Positions 33,184 through 47,176 of a stretch of 64,000 nucleotides of DNA are shown here, piece by piece. Origin of the DNA: Acanthaster planci (lineage: Eukaryota; Echinodermata; Asteroidea; Valvatida; Acanthasteridae). Every line of letters begins with the position of its first letter. Position 1 is the stretch's first letter. Made by a program: the position numbers and the translations under genes. The stretch lies in the NCBI RefSeq assembly GCF_001949145.1, contig NW_019091569.1:194397-258396 (forward strand), written 5' to 3'. Under the pieces are notes generated by a model. That model saw nothing but the letters and a program-made list of their open reading frames with translations, made no database searches and was not told the origin of the DNA.

Positions 33184-33244
33184 ATAAATTTATCTTTTCA
33201 TTATTATTTTAATATAAAACAATTTAACTCTCGAATAAGGAAAA

Positions 33245-34297
33245 TTAAATAAAAGGATAATTAAATTTTCCGGAAATGCCCGAAATCGGGTGTGTAATGA
33301 GAAAGAAATTTTTATCAATTTTTTTTATTAGTTCTACAATTTCTTCTTTTTCCACATATGTGACAGCGGTACTAATAATTTTTTTCTTTTTTTTGTCAAA
33401 TAATCCTTGACTTTCTAAAACTATTCCCCCTCTTCGTGAATAAGTTCTTAAAGCTTTCTCTATTTTTTCCGCCTGTATACTTACTATTCATAAATTCACA
33501 ATGGTGAATTTGGGATACAAGTGATTGGTAAAGGCAATTTGAGAAAAACCGTAAATTAAAGAGGCGGTCACTAAAAGCAAAAATGTTACTCAGTTAATTG
33601 ATTCGGTGTCGGCATTTCCACCGACCATTTCACTAATTAAGATTCCACCACTAACAAAAATAAGATTAATAGGAAAAGATACTTTTTTAGGGTTTTGTCT
33701 TTTAATTACTGAAAAATAAGTATAAATATAATCCAATCCTCCACTGTTAATTTGATTTGCTCACAAAAGAGAGACTAAAAATCCAATCACTAAACCACTT
33801 AAAATTGCAACAAAATAATATTTAATATCGTTAATTCTCTCATTCGGATTTTCGGCGATTTTAAAATCAATTTTTTCAAAAAAACTTCAATTTAGTATTG
33901 TTTTAAAACAAAATAAGGTTGATACCACGGTAAATATACAACTAAAATAAATAGATCGCATTGTATAGTTTTTACCTAATTTATAATAAGAAAAAATAAA
34001 AAGAGGTAAAGAAAAAATTAACATAGAAAGATAAAAAAGAAACTGATTTAAATCGTAAATATTGCTAATATTTTGTAGATTTTCAATTTTTATAAGTTGA
34101 TAATAAAGAACTTGAGATCCAATAAAAAAGCTCGGAATATAAATTTTTACTTTCAAAATAAATTTGGAAAATATCAAAATAAAAACAATACTAATTATTA
34201 AAAAAAATATCGTCAATTTAACTCAATATCAACCGCTTTGCATTTTTTGTGCTTGCGAATCATCGCGCAAAAACTTAACTTTATGAATTTGAAACAT
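33245..34297 (-). CDS. YitT-family membrane protein
   Basis: A 350-residue protein with about six membrane helices in the first two thirds and a soluble C-terminal domain of about 90 residues. The membrane segment with SGGLDYIYTYFS and the C-terminal domain with RRGGIVLESQGLF match the YitT (DUF161) plus DUF2179 architecture found in many Firmicutes, whose function is unknown. Several UGA codons are Trp. Confidence 0.75.
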
Positions 34298-34321
34298 TTT
34301 AGACTTTTAATCTTTCTTATC

Positions 34322-34678
34322 TTACTCTTTTTTTTTCATTTGAGTATAAATTTTTATTTTTAATGATCAAATAAATATTAAAAAGACCATTAAAACAGGC
34401 GGTCAAGAAATCAAATGATTTCAACCATTAATTTTTTCCAAACTCATTATGATAATCAAAAAAGACACATAAACAAGCATTCGAAGAAAAAAGAAAAAAA
34501 AATATCGTCATTGTCAATTACTTATCAAATTATTCGGATTGCCTTTTTCTCATAATCACCAACATAATAAACACGGCCATAAAGCTAATTGTGTGGTAAA
34601 AATTCAAAACATTTGTTCTCTAATCGCTCCCACCATAAAAGCAATAATTTCTAATAATAAAAAACTTCATAAAAACAA
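34322..34678 (-). CDS. Small multi-pass membrane protein, unknown
   Basis: About 118 residues with roughly four membrane helices, unusually rich in Trp (all but two of them encoded by UGA). The C-terminus is basic (QMKKKE). It directly follows upp. There is no in-frame ATG before the first helix: TTG 34678 is chosen, ATG 34636 would cut off the first helix, and a non-standard ATT is possible upstream. No family recognised. Confidence 0.5.
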
Positions 34679-34709
34679 ATTTTTATTAAGTTTGTGAATG
34701 ATTTTATTT

Positions 34710-35351
34710 TTAATTACTGTTAAAGAAACGGTCTCCCGCATCGCCAATTCCCGGAATAATATATTTATTTTTGTTTAATCCTTCATCTTTCTGTGTGAGA
34801 AAAATTTGTACATTGACATCGCTTTTTCGAATTTTGTCAATACCCTCAGGCACGGCAAATAAACTTACAATTTGAATTTTATTTTGTGTATGCTTTCTTA
34901 GTTCTTTTAGGGCGGCAACGATAGTATTCCCGGTAGCTATCATTGGTTCTAAAATTATAATTTTTGATTTAAAAGTCAGTGGCGGAATTTTTAAATAATA
35001 ATTTTTAGGTTGATATGTTTTTTTATCTCGATAATAGCCCATGTGAACTATCTTAGAATCAGGCAATACTTTTAAATATGCATCAACCATTCCTAATCCG
35101 GCCCGCAAAATAGGAATTAAAATGATTTCTTCGTCTATTTTATAGCCCTGTGTTTTTTTTAACGGAGTTTCAATATTAATTTTTTTAGTTGCGAAATTTT
35201 TTGTAACAAAAAAAATTGTTAAACGAGTGATTTCGTGCAAAGCTTTTCGAAAATCGACATGATTAGTTTTTTTGTTTCGCAAAATAGAAAGATAATGATG
35301 AATTAATGGATGCTCTAATAGTACTAAATCTTTTTCTTTCATAATTATCAT
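34710..35351 (-). CDS. upp: Uracil phosphoribosyltransferase
   Basis: Makes UMP from uracil and PRPP. 213 residues; the PRPP loop reads ILEPMIATGNT (family LDPMLATGGT) and the C-terminal uracil-binding segment is PGIGDAGDRFF. There are two close ATGs (35351 and 35342), either of which could start it. It diverges from the ATP synthase operon across 85 nt. With deoA it lets the cell use uracil and uridine as pyrimidine sources. Confidence 0.94.
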   Translation of the reverse strand: MIIMKEKDLVLLEHPLIHHYLSILRNKKTNHVDFRKALHEITRLTIFFVTKNFATKKINIETPLKKTQGYKIDEEIILIPILRAGLGMVDAYLKVLPDSKIVHMGYYRDKKTYQPKNYYLKIPPLTFKSKIIILEPMIATGNTIVAALKELRKHTQNKIQIVSLFAVPEGIDKIRKSDVNVQIFLTQKDEGLNKNKYIIPGIGDAGDRFFNSN

Positions 35352-35408
35352 TTTACTGCTTTTAGGAATAAAAGTTAGATAAAAATAACGAAAAAATACA
35401 GCAAGTTA

Positions 35409-35414
35409 TATAAT
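35409..35414 (+). promoter_or_regulatory. Likely -10 element of the atp operon
   Basis: A perfect TATAAT 23 nt upstream of the atpB start, in the gap between divergent upp and atpB. A -35 box is not obvious. The placement fits a promoter for the eight-gene ATPase operon. Confidence 0.45.
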
Positions 35415-35436
35415 ATTATTTATATTATTTTTTTTT

Positions 35437-36192
35437 ATGTCAAACAAAATAGGAATTCGAATTTCTACCGTTTTAACGAATAATGAGTGATATTTCATTA
35501 TCACCATTATCACCATTACTCTCATAATGCTGACTTTAGCCTTTTATTTTTGATATCGCTTAAAAAAACTAAAAATTAATGATTCTCCAAGAGGATTTGT
35601 TTTATTGGTTCAAAAAATGATGAGTGGATTAAATCATTTAGTTAATAATTCCGTAGGCCCGCGTTTTCAATTTTTAACTCCCTATGTGCTTTATATACTG
35701 CTTTATATCAACATGGCAAATTTATTATCTATTTTAGGCGCTCCTTTTATTCCCCCTCTGACCAATGTTTTTCTTATTTTAAGTTTAGGGATTATTGTTT
35801 TGTTTGGTATTATTGCTTTTACTATTCGTTTTAAAAAATGAAAAACAATTTTACATTTTTTAAATCCGCTTGAGTGATCATCCTTAATTAGTTCCCTTAT
35901 TTCAATTTCTTTTCGTCTTTTAGGAAATTTATTTGTGGGTTATTTATTGTTTTCGCTCGTTTACGGATTATTTACTTACGAAAATATTTACCCCGTTAAT
36001 CATTTTTATTTTTTAGCGATTTTGCTTTCTCCCTTACATTTGTATTTTGATGTATTCATTGGTATCTTACAGTCGTTTGTTTATGTTATTTTGATGTTAA
36101 CTTATTGATCATTATCGCGTAATTTAGAATTAGAACAAAAAGACAAAATAACTGAAAATTTTCAAGAACTAAAATCAGTTGAATTAAAATAA
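35437..36192 (+). CDS. atpB: F0F1 ATP synthase subunit a
   Basis: Membrane subunit forming the proton half-channels. 251 residues with about five to six membrane helices; the essential Arg lies in ISFRLLGNLFVGYLLF near residue 165. It starts at ATG 35437. In fermentative mollicutes the complex mostly hydrolyses ATP to keep the membrane potential. Confidence 0.94.
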
Positions 36193-36229
36193 GATAGATT
36201 AAAATATAAAAAAGAGAAAGGAAATTATT

Positions 36230-36460
36230 ATGGTCGATTGAACTCAATTAAAATGAATTGCGATTGGTTTGTCTACATTATCATTTATCGGAAGTGGAAT
36301 TGGTCAAGGAATCGCAGCCGGAAAAGCAACTCTTGCGGTTGGTCGTAATCCCGAAGCTGAACCTAAAATTCGAACAATGATGATTATTGGTTGTGCTATT
36401 GCGGAATCAGGTTCCATTTATGGATTAATGTTGGCATTAATTATGCTTTTCGTGGTTTAA
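36230..36460 (+). CDS. atpE: F0F1 ATP synthase subunit c
   Basis: Proton-carrying ring subunit, 76 residues: two membrane helices joined by the polar loop GRNPEAEPK, with the proton-binding Glu in CAIAESGSIYG. ATG 36230 follows a strong AGAAAGGA ribosome site, matching the need for many copies per complex. Confidence 0.97.
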
Positions 36461-36485
36461 AAAAATAAAAAAAAATAATAATTTT

Positions 36486-37016
36486 ATGTTTACAAGCACT
36501 ATTTTTTTGGCGACTGTTAATACAAGTAATTTATTAGAAATTAATATTTTTGTGTTAATTGCTCATATTATTGCTGGAATTGCAATTTTTACCATTCTTT
36601 TTTTGTTGGTGCACAAGCCGCTAGCCAAATGAATGAAAAAAAGGTTTCAACATTTTGAAAAACAAAAAAACGAAACTCAAAAAAATCTACAGCTGAGCGA
36701 AGCTACACAAAAAGCCGCTTCCGCCAAACTTGCTAAAACCGAAAGCTTTACGGAGGAATTGGTTAAAGATGCGAAAATTCAAGCCGAAGAAATTCGTAAA
36801 AAATTAATTTTTCAAGCGCAAAAAGAAAGTCAAGATTTAATTAAAAGCGGTGAAACCGAAAGTATGCAAATAAAAAAACAAGCTAAACGAGATATTCAAA
36901 AAAGTATTGCGGAAAATTCAATTTTATTAGCAGAAAAAATTCTTCAAGAGAAAATGAATAGCAAAATTCATCAAAAAATGATTGATGAATTTATCAATAG
37001 TTTAAATGAAAAATAA
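36486..37016 (+). CDS. atpF: F0F1 ATP synthase subunit b
   Basis: Peripheral stalk subunit. 176 residues with one N-terminal membrane helix (about 18-44) and a long charged, coiled-coil stalk rich in Gln, Lys and Ala to the end. The N-terminus lacks the lipobox Cys seen in some mycoplasma b subunits. Overlaps atpH by 11 nt. Confidence 0.94.
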
Positions 37017-37539
37017 ATCTTTAATTATTGCTCAATCGTACGGAGATGCTTTTTTAGAGTTTTTAATTTCTGCAAAAGTCGATTTAAATCACTATTGATT
37101 ACATTGTTTAGCATTTCAAGATTTTTTTGCACATGACTTAAATTTGGTTCATTTGCAAAAAACCAATATTGTAGAACAAAAAAAATTTTTTTTAGTTTTT
37201 TGTAAAAGACCGTTTCAAATATGAAGAAGTTTTTTTTATGTTTTGATTGATGATCAAAATATTTTTTATATTCCCAAAATTTTAGATTATTTACAAATAA
37301 AGCTAGAAAAAAAACTTGTTATTCAAAGAGGAGAAGTTAATAGTGTGATTCCGTTGACAAACTCTCAAATAAATAAATTAAATTTAATTATGAGTAAATT
37401 ATTGAAAAAAAAAGTTTTATTGCGAAACAAATTAGATGTTCATTTAATTGGCGGCATAAAATTACAAATTCAAGATATGGTTTGGAATAATTCTATTTCT
37501 TTTCAGTTAAAAAAACTTTATCAAAAATTATTAAAATAA
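37006..37539 (+). CDS. atpH: F0F1 ATP synthase subunit delta
   Basis: Links the peripheral stalk to F1. 177 residues, normal length. Weakly conserved overall, but it begins IIAQSYGDAFLEF and ends with the family LIGGIKLQIQDMVWNNSI pattern. Its place between atpF and atpA confirms the call. Two UGA codons are Trp. Confidence 0.92.
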
Positions 37540-37547
37540 AATTAAAT

Positions 37548-39071
37548 ATGGATAATAAAATTTCAGAACTTACCAAAATTCTTAAAGAAAGAATCAAAAA
37601 TTACGAATTGAAAACCTTACCGAAAGAACAGGGTAAAGTAGTTTCCGTGGGGGATGATATCGCGATCGTGCAAGGATTGGCTCATGTTGGATATTTAGAA
37701 ATTATTAAATTTGAAAACGGTTCTCGAGGAATTGCGATTGTTTTAGAAGAAAATTCCGTCGGCGTGGTTATTTTAGAAAAAGGCATTTCCATTAAAGAAG
37801 GGGATGCTGTTTATCGAACAAAACAAATTATTTCAGTTCCCATTAGTTCGCAATTTCTCGGAAGAGTGATTAATCCATTAGGGCATCCATTGGATGGCGG
37901 CGAAAAAATTCAAACAAATAATTACTCCGTGATTGAACGCATTGCTCCATCCGTTATTCAACGAGAATCGGTAAATGAACCGCTAGAAACGGGAATTTTA
38001 GCCATTGATGCTCTGATTCCGATTGGCAAAGGACAACGAGAATTAATTATTGGTGATCGACAAACCGGAAAAACGGCAATTGTTCTTGATACTTTAATTA
38101 ATCAAAGAGACAAGAATGTGATTTCTATTTATGTGGCAATTGGGCAAAAAAGCACTTCAATTTTAGAGGTTGTGAAAAAACTTAAACGAAATAAAGCAAT
38201 GAAAAATACGATCGTCGTCGCATCTTCCTCGTCCGACACGGAGTCATTAAAATTCATTACACCATTTGCGGGAATTACTATTGCCGAGCATTTTATGCAA
38301 CAAGGTAAAGATGTAGTTATTGCCTTTGACGATTTAACTCGTCATGCTATGGCTTATCGAAGTTTATCGCTTCTTCTTTCTCGTTCACCCGGAAGAGAAG
38401 CTTATCCCGGCGATATTTTTTATTTACATTCACGTTTACTTGAAAGATCAGCAAAATTAAATAAAAAAAATGGTGGAGGTTCCATTACTGCATTGCCAAT
38501 CGTTGAAACCCAATTAGAAGATATTTCCGCCTATATTCCTACCAATATTATTTCCATCACGGACGGACAGATTTTTTTGATGAACGATTTATTCAATGTC
38601 GGCATTAAACCGGCCATTGATTTCGGTTTATCCGTTTCTCGAGTTGGTTCAAATGCTCAAATTAAAGCTATGAAACAAACAATCGGAACATTAAAATTTG
38701 ATTTGTCTCAATATCGAGAATTAAAAACATTTTCTCAATTTGGTGGCAGTTTAGATAGTAAAACCAAAAATATTCTCGAACGCGGCACCAAAATTATTGA
38801 AATACTCAAACAAAAAGAAGAAGAACCCTTACCTCAGTGAATTCAAAGTATTATTTTATTGACAATTAAAAAAGATTTAATCAAAGATATTCCATTATCC
38901 TTTATTCAAGTATTAAAAGAAAATATTATTGATTATTTTGGCAAATTAACCAATCAAACATGAATCAAAAATTTAATTCAAGAACAAGAAATTACTCAAC
39001 ATCAAGAAATAAGATTATTGAATGAAATTAATAAAATCATTCAAAAAATTCAAATGCGATTAGGTAAATAA
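37548..39071 (+). CDS. atpA: F0F1 ATP synthase subunit alpha
   Basis: Non-catalytic nucleotide-binding subunit of F1, 507 residues. P-loop GDRQTGKTAI, then FDDLTRHAMAYRSLSLLLSR with the arginine finger region, and PGREAYPGD. The C-terminal helical part is interrupted by UGA-Trp codons. Full length and intact. Confidence 0.97.
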
Positions 39072-39074
39072 AAA

Positions 39075-41328
<2,254 letters not shown>

Positions 41329-41334
41329 CTTTTT

Positions 41335-41595
41335 ATGAAGAAAACATTTAATTTAGAATTTTTTTTAGATAATAAAAATCTTTTTCATGATGATTTAATT
41401 TCAATACGTTTAGAGGCTGGAAAAGCAAACGAAATTACTATCTTACCTAATCATATCTCTCTTATTACTACTTTATTGAATACGGAAATTAATTTGAAAT
41501 TAAAAACAAAACAAGTAAAATCATTTAAAGTTAATCAAGGAATTTTTTATTTTCACGAGAATCAAGCTAAAATTATTGCTCTCAGTAAAACTTAA
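41335..41595 (+). CDS. atpC: F0F1 ATP synthase subunit epsilon, short form
   Basis: 86 residues, only the N-terminal beta-sandwich (ANEITILPNHISLITTLL is the family core). The C-terminal two-helix domain that blocks ATP hydrolysis in other bacteria (usually total 130-140 residues) is absent. That agrees with an enzyme working mainly as an ATP-driven pump. Last gene of the operon. Confidence 0.9.
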   Translation: MKKTFNLEFFLDNKNLFHDDLISIRLEAGKANEITILPNHISLITTLLNTEINLKLKTKQVKSFKVNQGIFYFHENQAKIIALSKT

Positions 41596-41610
41596 TTTTT
41601 TATTTTATTT

Positions 41611-44013
41611 ATGCGCCTTTTAAATTTTTTACAGTCTGATTATTGAATTTTAAAAAGTTACAAAAAACTGCAATTAGAAATTTTATCAAATTGAAAAAAA
41701 TTGAAAAATAATAGTGACAAGCAATTGCTGGAAAAAGCGAATCAATTAAAAAAAAGAGTAAACAAACAAATTTCTAATTTAGACAATCTGATCGTGCCAT
41801 CTTTTTCTTTAATGGCTGAAAGTATTTTACGTACAAAAAAAATTCGTTTACATCCCGTACAAATTTTGGGAGCAATTGCCCTTCATTTTGGAAATGTTGC
41901 GGAAATGAAAACCGGAGAAGGTAAAACATTAACCGCTTTATTGCCAGCTTTTTTGAACGCTTTGACAGGTAAAATGGTGTGCATTGTCACCGTCAATGAA
42001 TATTTAGTGACACGGGATTATGAAGATAATAAACCGATTTTTGCTAAATTAGGAATGGAAATTGGACAAATTTTAAATAGCATGGAGAAAACGGAAAAAA
42101 GTGCTAATTATCAAAAAAGTGTTGTTTATACAACTAACTCCGAAATTGGATTTGATTATTTACGGGACAATATGGATAGTATTTTTAATCCTAAAATGCA
42201 AAGAGATCTATTTTATGTCATTGTCGACGAAGCGGATTCGGTTTTGATTGATGAAGCTCGAACTCCCTTAATTATTTCTGGACGTTCGCGAAATCGAAGT
42301 GACTTTTATCAAATTACCGATAACTTCGCGAAAGGATTAAAAACTACGGATTATGTCATTGATAAAGAAAATAAACGTGTTTCTCTAAGTAACTCGGGCA
42401 TTTTAAAGGCCAATAAATTTTTTCATGTGCAAAACATTTATGATTTAAAAAATTCAGAATTGTTTCATTTTTTAAGTAATGCCATGCATGCGAATTATAT
42501 TTTGCATAAAAATATTGATTATCTCGTTCGCGGTGGACAAGCCAAACTGATTGATCATTTTACCGGAAGAGTTATGGGAGATCGTAAGTTATCGGAAGGT
42601 TTGCATCAAGCTTTAGAAACTAAAGAAGGATTAAAAGTAAATGAAGAGACCTCCATTTTAGCAACCATTACTTATCAAAATTTTTTCCGTCTTTTTGACA
42701 AAATCGCGGGCATGACCGGAACCGCTAAAACAATTGAAGATGAATTTATTAAAACTTATAATATGCATGTTTTGGAAATTGATACTAATTTACCGATTAT
42801 TCGTAAAGACTTAAAAGATTTGGTGTTTATTAATAAAAAAGATAAGTATTTACATTTAACCAGTAAAATTAAAGAATTTTATCAGCGCGGTCAACCCGTT
42901 TTAGTTGGAAGTAGTTCCGTACAAACTTCCGAAGAAATTAGTTTAATTTTAAAACACTTAAAAGTTCCTCACAAAATGTTAAGTGCGAAACATCACGAAT
43001 ATGAAGCAAAAGTTATTGCGGCCGCGGGTAAATGTAAATCAATTACAATTGCGACCAACATGGCCGGAAGAGGTACCGATATTAAATTAGAACCCGAATC
43101 CGAAAAACTCGGCGGATTAGTCGTTATCGGAGCCGAACGTAACGAATCCGAACGTATTGACTTACAATTAAGAGGACGAAGTGGACGACAAGGAGAGCCG
43201 GGATCATCTCAGTTTTATGTTTCTCTCGATGACGAACTATTTACTCGTTTTGGAAACGTTAATTTAAAAAAACGATTTGCGGCTTTCGGAGGCAAACCGA
43301 TTAGTTCGAGTATTTTATCGCGAACGATTCGTAAATCACAAAATCGCCTAACAACTTTGAGTTTTGAACAGAGAAAAACTCTTTTAGAATTTGACAATGT
43401 AATCTCTCAACAAAGAGGAGTAATTTATAGTCAGCGGGATTTATTACGTAAAACTAGTGATGTGAAACTTTTTTTGAATAAACTCAATAAACACTATATT
43501 GCACTTTTAATTGATCCAATTTTTAAAAATACTCTGGAAATTTCTCAAGAAATGACGCTTAATATTATCAATCAATTTAAAGATCGATATTTAATCATTC
43601 GAAATCATCGTTTGCCCGACGATGTAAACACATGAACAAAAAATGAATTAAAAAAATGAATAGCTGCCGAAATGCTTATTTTTTGAAATGTGATTCAGGA
43701 AAAAGAAACAAAAGAAAAATTACAACATATGGTTAAACGATTACTGGTACAAATTATTGATTATTTTTGAACAACGCATTTAGATGAATTGATGCGAGTT
43801 AAAAGTGCTTCATTTTTACATAGTTATGCTCAAAAAAGACCTTTGGAAAAATTTATTCAAGAAAGTGAAGATTTATTTCAAAGTTTTAAGACCAATGTAG
43901 TTTCTCATATAGTACCGACTTTTTATGAAAACTTTACTCGTGTTTATCGAGATTTAATTAATTCAGGAAAAATAAAATCTCCTCAAGCCGTTGAATATTC
44001 CGCCATCAAATAA
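41611..44013 (+). CDS. secA: Preprotein translocase ATPase SecA
   Basis: Motor for Sec export. 800 residues. Walker A MKTGEGKT near 99-106, DEADSVLIDEARTPLIISG, TGTAKT and RGRSGRQGEPGSSQFYVSLDDEL all match. The scaffold and helical wing region is intact. The C-terminal zinc-binding SEC-C motif is missing, as in many mollicutes. ATG 41611 is chosen; the first 30 residues contain UGA-Trp. Overlaps lgt by 1 nt. Confidence 0.96.
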
Positions 44014-45236
44014 TGACTCTGAATTTTAATGTTTATGGTTTTATAATCGCGATTATTATGTTTTTCGCTTTTATTTACTTGGTTGTCAGAATTCGCCAAC
44101 TTAAATTACCATCTCCCTTTTTTTTCCTACTTGGACTTTTATTTGTGATTCCTTTTATTTTTTTAGGAGCCCGTGTGTGAACATTGTTTTCTCAGGAATT
44201 TTTTACTCATTTGAATCAACAATCTTCATTTGGTGAACGTATTTTATTTTTTTTAGGAATTTCGGGTGATGAATTAAGAGGTCTTTCAATTCATGGAGCG
44301 ATTGTTTTTGGTTTTATTTATTTATTGTTTTTTTTTCGCTTGTACGGAAAAAAATATTCTTATTCAATGTTTTTTTGTTTTGATTTATTTTTACCCATTG
44401 TTCTTTTCGCGCAAATTATCGGACGTTGAGGAAATTTTTTTAATCAAGAAATATTAGGCCCCGTCTTTACCGATAATTACCCCACCGAATATGAGTGAAT
44501 ACCATCTAACATCGCAAACTTATTGAGAAGAAGCAATGAACTAAATTCCATTTTACGGGAGCCCCTATTTCTGTATGAATCTGTTTCTAATTTTGGATTA
44601 TTGCTCATTATTTTTTGAGTATACCCATTGATTTGTAAATTTTTGTCCCCTCGACCTTGAAACATAAACATTCAATGAAAAAAAAATCGTCAAAAACATT
44701 TTAACGAATTAGGGAAATTTTCTGTTTTTCAATGAAATTATTGAAAAATTCGAAAAAAAATTTTTCAACTTAATCGTTTTTATTGAAAGCGATCACTTGA
44801 CAATCCAAATTTAGATTTACAAAATGTTCCCAAAATAAATCTTTCTTCTAATTTTTTTCAATTAACTCCAAATTCGCGAACTAACTATTATTATGCTCAA
44901 CAAAAAATTAATCGTGATTATCGCGGAGTAAATAAATATTTCAAATTAATTCGATTATTTTTTCTTCGTAATTCAACTCTTTTAACAAATTATTTCAATC
45001 CTTATAAACTTGTTATTCCCCGATGTGGAACAAAAATGGGATTGTATTTTATCGGTTATGGAATTATTCGTTTAGGACTCCAAAACTTAAGAGATTTAGA
45101 CACTGATAAAATGGATGTTACGATTCCTTTTTCCATATTTTTTATTATTTTCGGTTTTCTTTTTTTTCTTTTTGCTCAATTTATTTTTCCGCGACGGTTT
45201 CGTAGCGAAAGTTGATATTATGAAACTAGGTATTAA
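44013..45236 (+). CDS. lgt: Prolipoprotein diacylglyceryl transferase with large insertion
   Basis: Transfers diacylglycerol to the lipobox Cys of lipoproteins. 407 residues against about 270-290 for most. Conserved RGLSIHGAIVFGF and GRWGNFFNQE (catalytic/binding His, Arg, Asn, Glu) lie in the first half. A basic, Asn-rich insertion of about 110-120 residues (roughly 225-345) separates these from the final GLYFIGYGIIRLGLQNLRD segment. A similarly enlarged Lgt is known in M. pneumoniae. Start overlaps the secA stop. Confidence 0.88.
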
Positions 45237-45266
45237 AATTAATATTACATAATTAAAATTTAATTT

Positions 45267-46346
45267 ATGGGCACGAGTATTCTTGAATCTTTAAAAATCT
45301 TTATTACTGACGAAATTTCAACTAACCTATACTGATTTTTGTTTATTGGATGTGCTTTATTTGTTTTTTTAATTGCGCTCATTTTGCCCCGTTTAATTGT
45401 TTATTTATTACAAAAATTTAAAATTAGTCCGGTTTTTATTACGATTTTTATTCTTTCGTTTATTACATCTTTGCCGGAATTAATATCAATTATTTTTTTC
45501 CCGATCATTGAAGGCGATGGAATCAATGGAGCATTTAAAGCTTTTTCGAATATTTTTGGAGCTAATTTTCTATCTTTTGCGATTTTATCGGTTTTGGATT
45601 TAATTTTTTTTCGTTGATTATTTTTTAAATCATATTCTCGTAACATGAAAATTACTTCAGGTTTAATTATGATTTTTAATCTTGTATTTTTTTTAAGTTT
45701 TTTATTTCCGGACTCATTTTTAAATTCGAAAATTTTCAAAATCAGTTTGTTCTTACTTTTTCTTTTAATTATTTATTTAATTTTTTCGATTTATGCCTAT
45801 CGTCATCAAAAACCCTCCAAATCCACGGAACATTTTCAGGGTTCTTTTACTTATAAATATCCACGATCAATAATTTTTATTTTGCTGGTTTTTTTGATTT
45901 TTACTTTATTGTTTTTGATGATTGTGCTCATTATTTTATCAAATCAAATTCAGCATATTAATAATTTTTCTCCGCAAAGTGTAGGCGGGATTTTGTTTGC
46001 ATTGATTACTTCATCTCCGGAGATATGAAGTACGATCGGAATGTTTTGAATCGGTTTAGGTTCGGCCTCCGTCGGTATTATTTTGGGAAGTCATTTAATT
46101 AATATGATAATGTTAATGTTTTTGGAAATAGAAAAAATTCACTCTAATTTTTATCTCGCGAAATTAGCGGAAAACGGAGAAACGTTAGAATGAGAACCGG
46201 CAACGATTTTGATTTTTGTCACTTTATTAACAAGCTTTATAATGTTTTTTCGTTTTTTTAAAGTTTCAACACATAAAAAAAATTACTTTCTTTTTCCGAC
46301 AATGATTATTTTAATTTATATTATTTCTTGAACTCAACTTTTATAA
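45267..46346 (+). CDS. Cation/Ca2+ exchanger (CaCA family)
   Basis: 359 residues and about ten membrane helices in two halves. Both alpha repeats are recognisable: SFITSLPEL near residue 70 and ALITSSPEIWSTI near 255, followed by GSHLINM. These are the ion-binding motifs of Na+(or K+)/Ca2+ exchangers such as YrbG. The central loop is basic. The ion pair exchanged cannot be read from sequence. Confidence 0.82.
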
Positions 46347-46361
46347 AGTATAATCATAAAT

Positions 46362-46610
46362 ATGATTTTTGTTCTTATTCAAATTTTTTTGAGTATCGCA
46401 CTTGCTCTATCAATTATTTTGATTTTATTTAGTTTATTGCGCCAATCTTCTGCTCAAGAAGCTTTATCTTCGATTAGCGGTGGTTCACAACAACTATTTA
46501 TTAATCGAAAGGTCAAACTATCCAAATCCATCTTAGTTGTTTTTCTCTCAGTTTTATCCACTCTCATTATTTCTCTTTTGATTACTGTACGTATTTTAAG
46601 TAATTTATAG
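46362..46610 (+). CDS. secG: Protein-export membrane protein SecG
   Basis: 82 residues with two membrane helices (about 1-25 and 55-80) joined by a polar loop with SSISGGSQQLF. Length, topology and this loop match SecG, and secG-smpB-ssrA clustering is common in Firmicutes. It supports SecA function encoded 2 kb upstream. Confidence 0.85.
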   Translation: MIFVLIQIFLSIALALSIILILFSLLRQSSAQEALSSISGGSQQLFINRKVKLSKSILVVFLSVLSTLIISLLITVRILSNL

Positions 46611-46669
46611 CTTTGTTTTTTTCTCAAAAAATAATTTTTCTTAAATAAAATAATAAATAGGAAAAATTT

Positions 46670-47116
46670 ATGAGTAAAAATTTAATATCATTTCCATATT
46701 GAAATCGCCGTGCTCGATATGAAAATTATCTTTTTCGTAAAATAGAAGTAGGTGTAGTTTTAACCGGTTCTCAGTTTTCAAGCATTATGCATGGAAAATT
46801 TGATATTACTCAAAGTTATGCGATTTTTTCTCTTCCTCAGCCTCAAAAACCCAGTGAATTATTTTGAGAAAATGTGAACATAGACGGAAAAATTTGTTCC
46901 GTTAAATTATTGCTTCATCGCCGAGAAATAGAAAATTGACAACTTGAAAAAAATCAAAAAAAATTAATTTTAGTAGTGACAAAAATGTATTTAAGACATC
47001 ATCGACTTAAATTAGAAATTGCACTTGCTAAAAGAAAAAAGCAACATGAAAAACGAAGTAAATTAATTAAAAAACAAACCGATAAAGAAATCAAAAAAAG
47101 TAAACAATTTTATTAA
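46670..47116 (+). CDS. smpB: tmRNA-binding protein SmpB
   Basis: Binds tmRNA and brings it to stalled ribosomes. 148 residues with the N-terminal NRRARYENYLFRKIEVGVVLTG, a typical SmpB start, and the basic C-terminal helix LKLEIALAKRKKQHEKR. Four UGA codons are Trp. It is directly upstream of the tmRNA gene, as in many Firmicutes. Confidence 0.94.
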
Positions 47117-47135
47117 TTTATTTTTGTATTTTCAT

Positions 47136-47164
47136 TTGACAAATGCCGGCTTTTTTTATAATAT
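47136..47164 (+). promoter_or_regulatory. Promoter of tmRNA
   Basis: A perfect -35 box TTGACA (47136-47141) is followed by TATAAT at 47157-47162 (15-nt spacer) overlapping TAATAT at 47159-47164 (17-nt spacer). It ends 12-14 nt before the mature 5' end of tmRNA. This is the best promoter in the window. Confidence 0.8.
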
Positions 47165-47176
47165 AAACATAACAAA

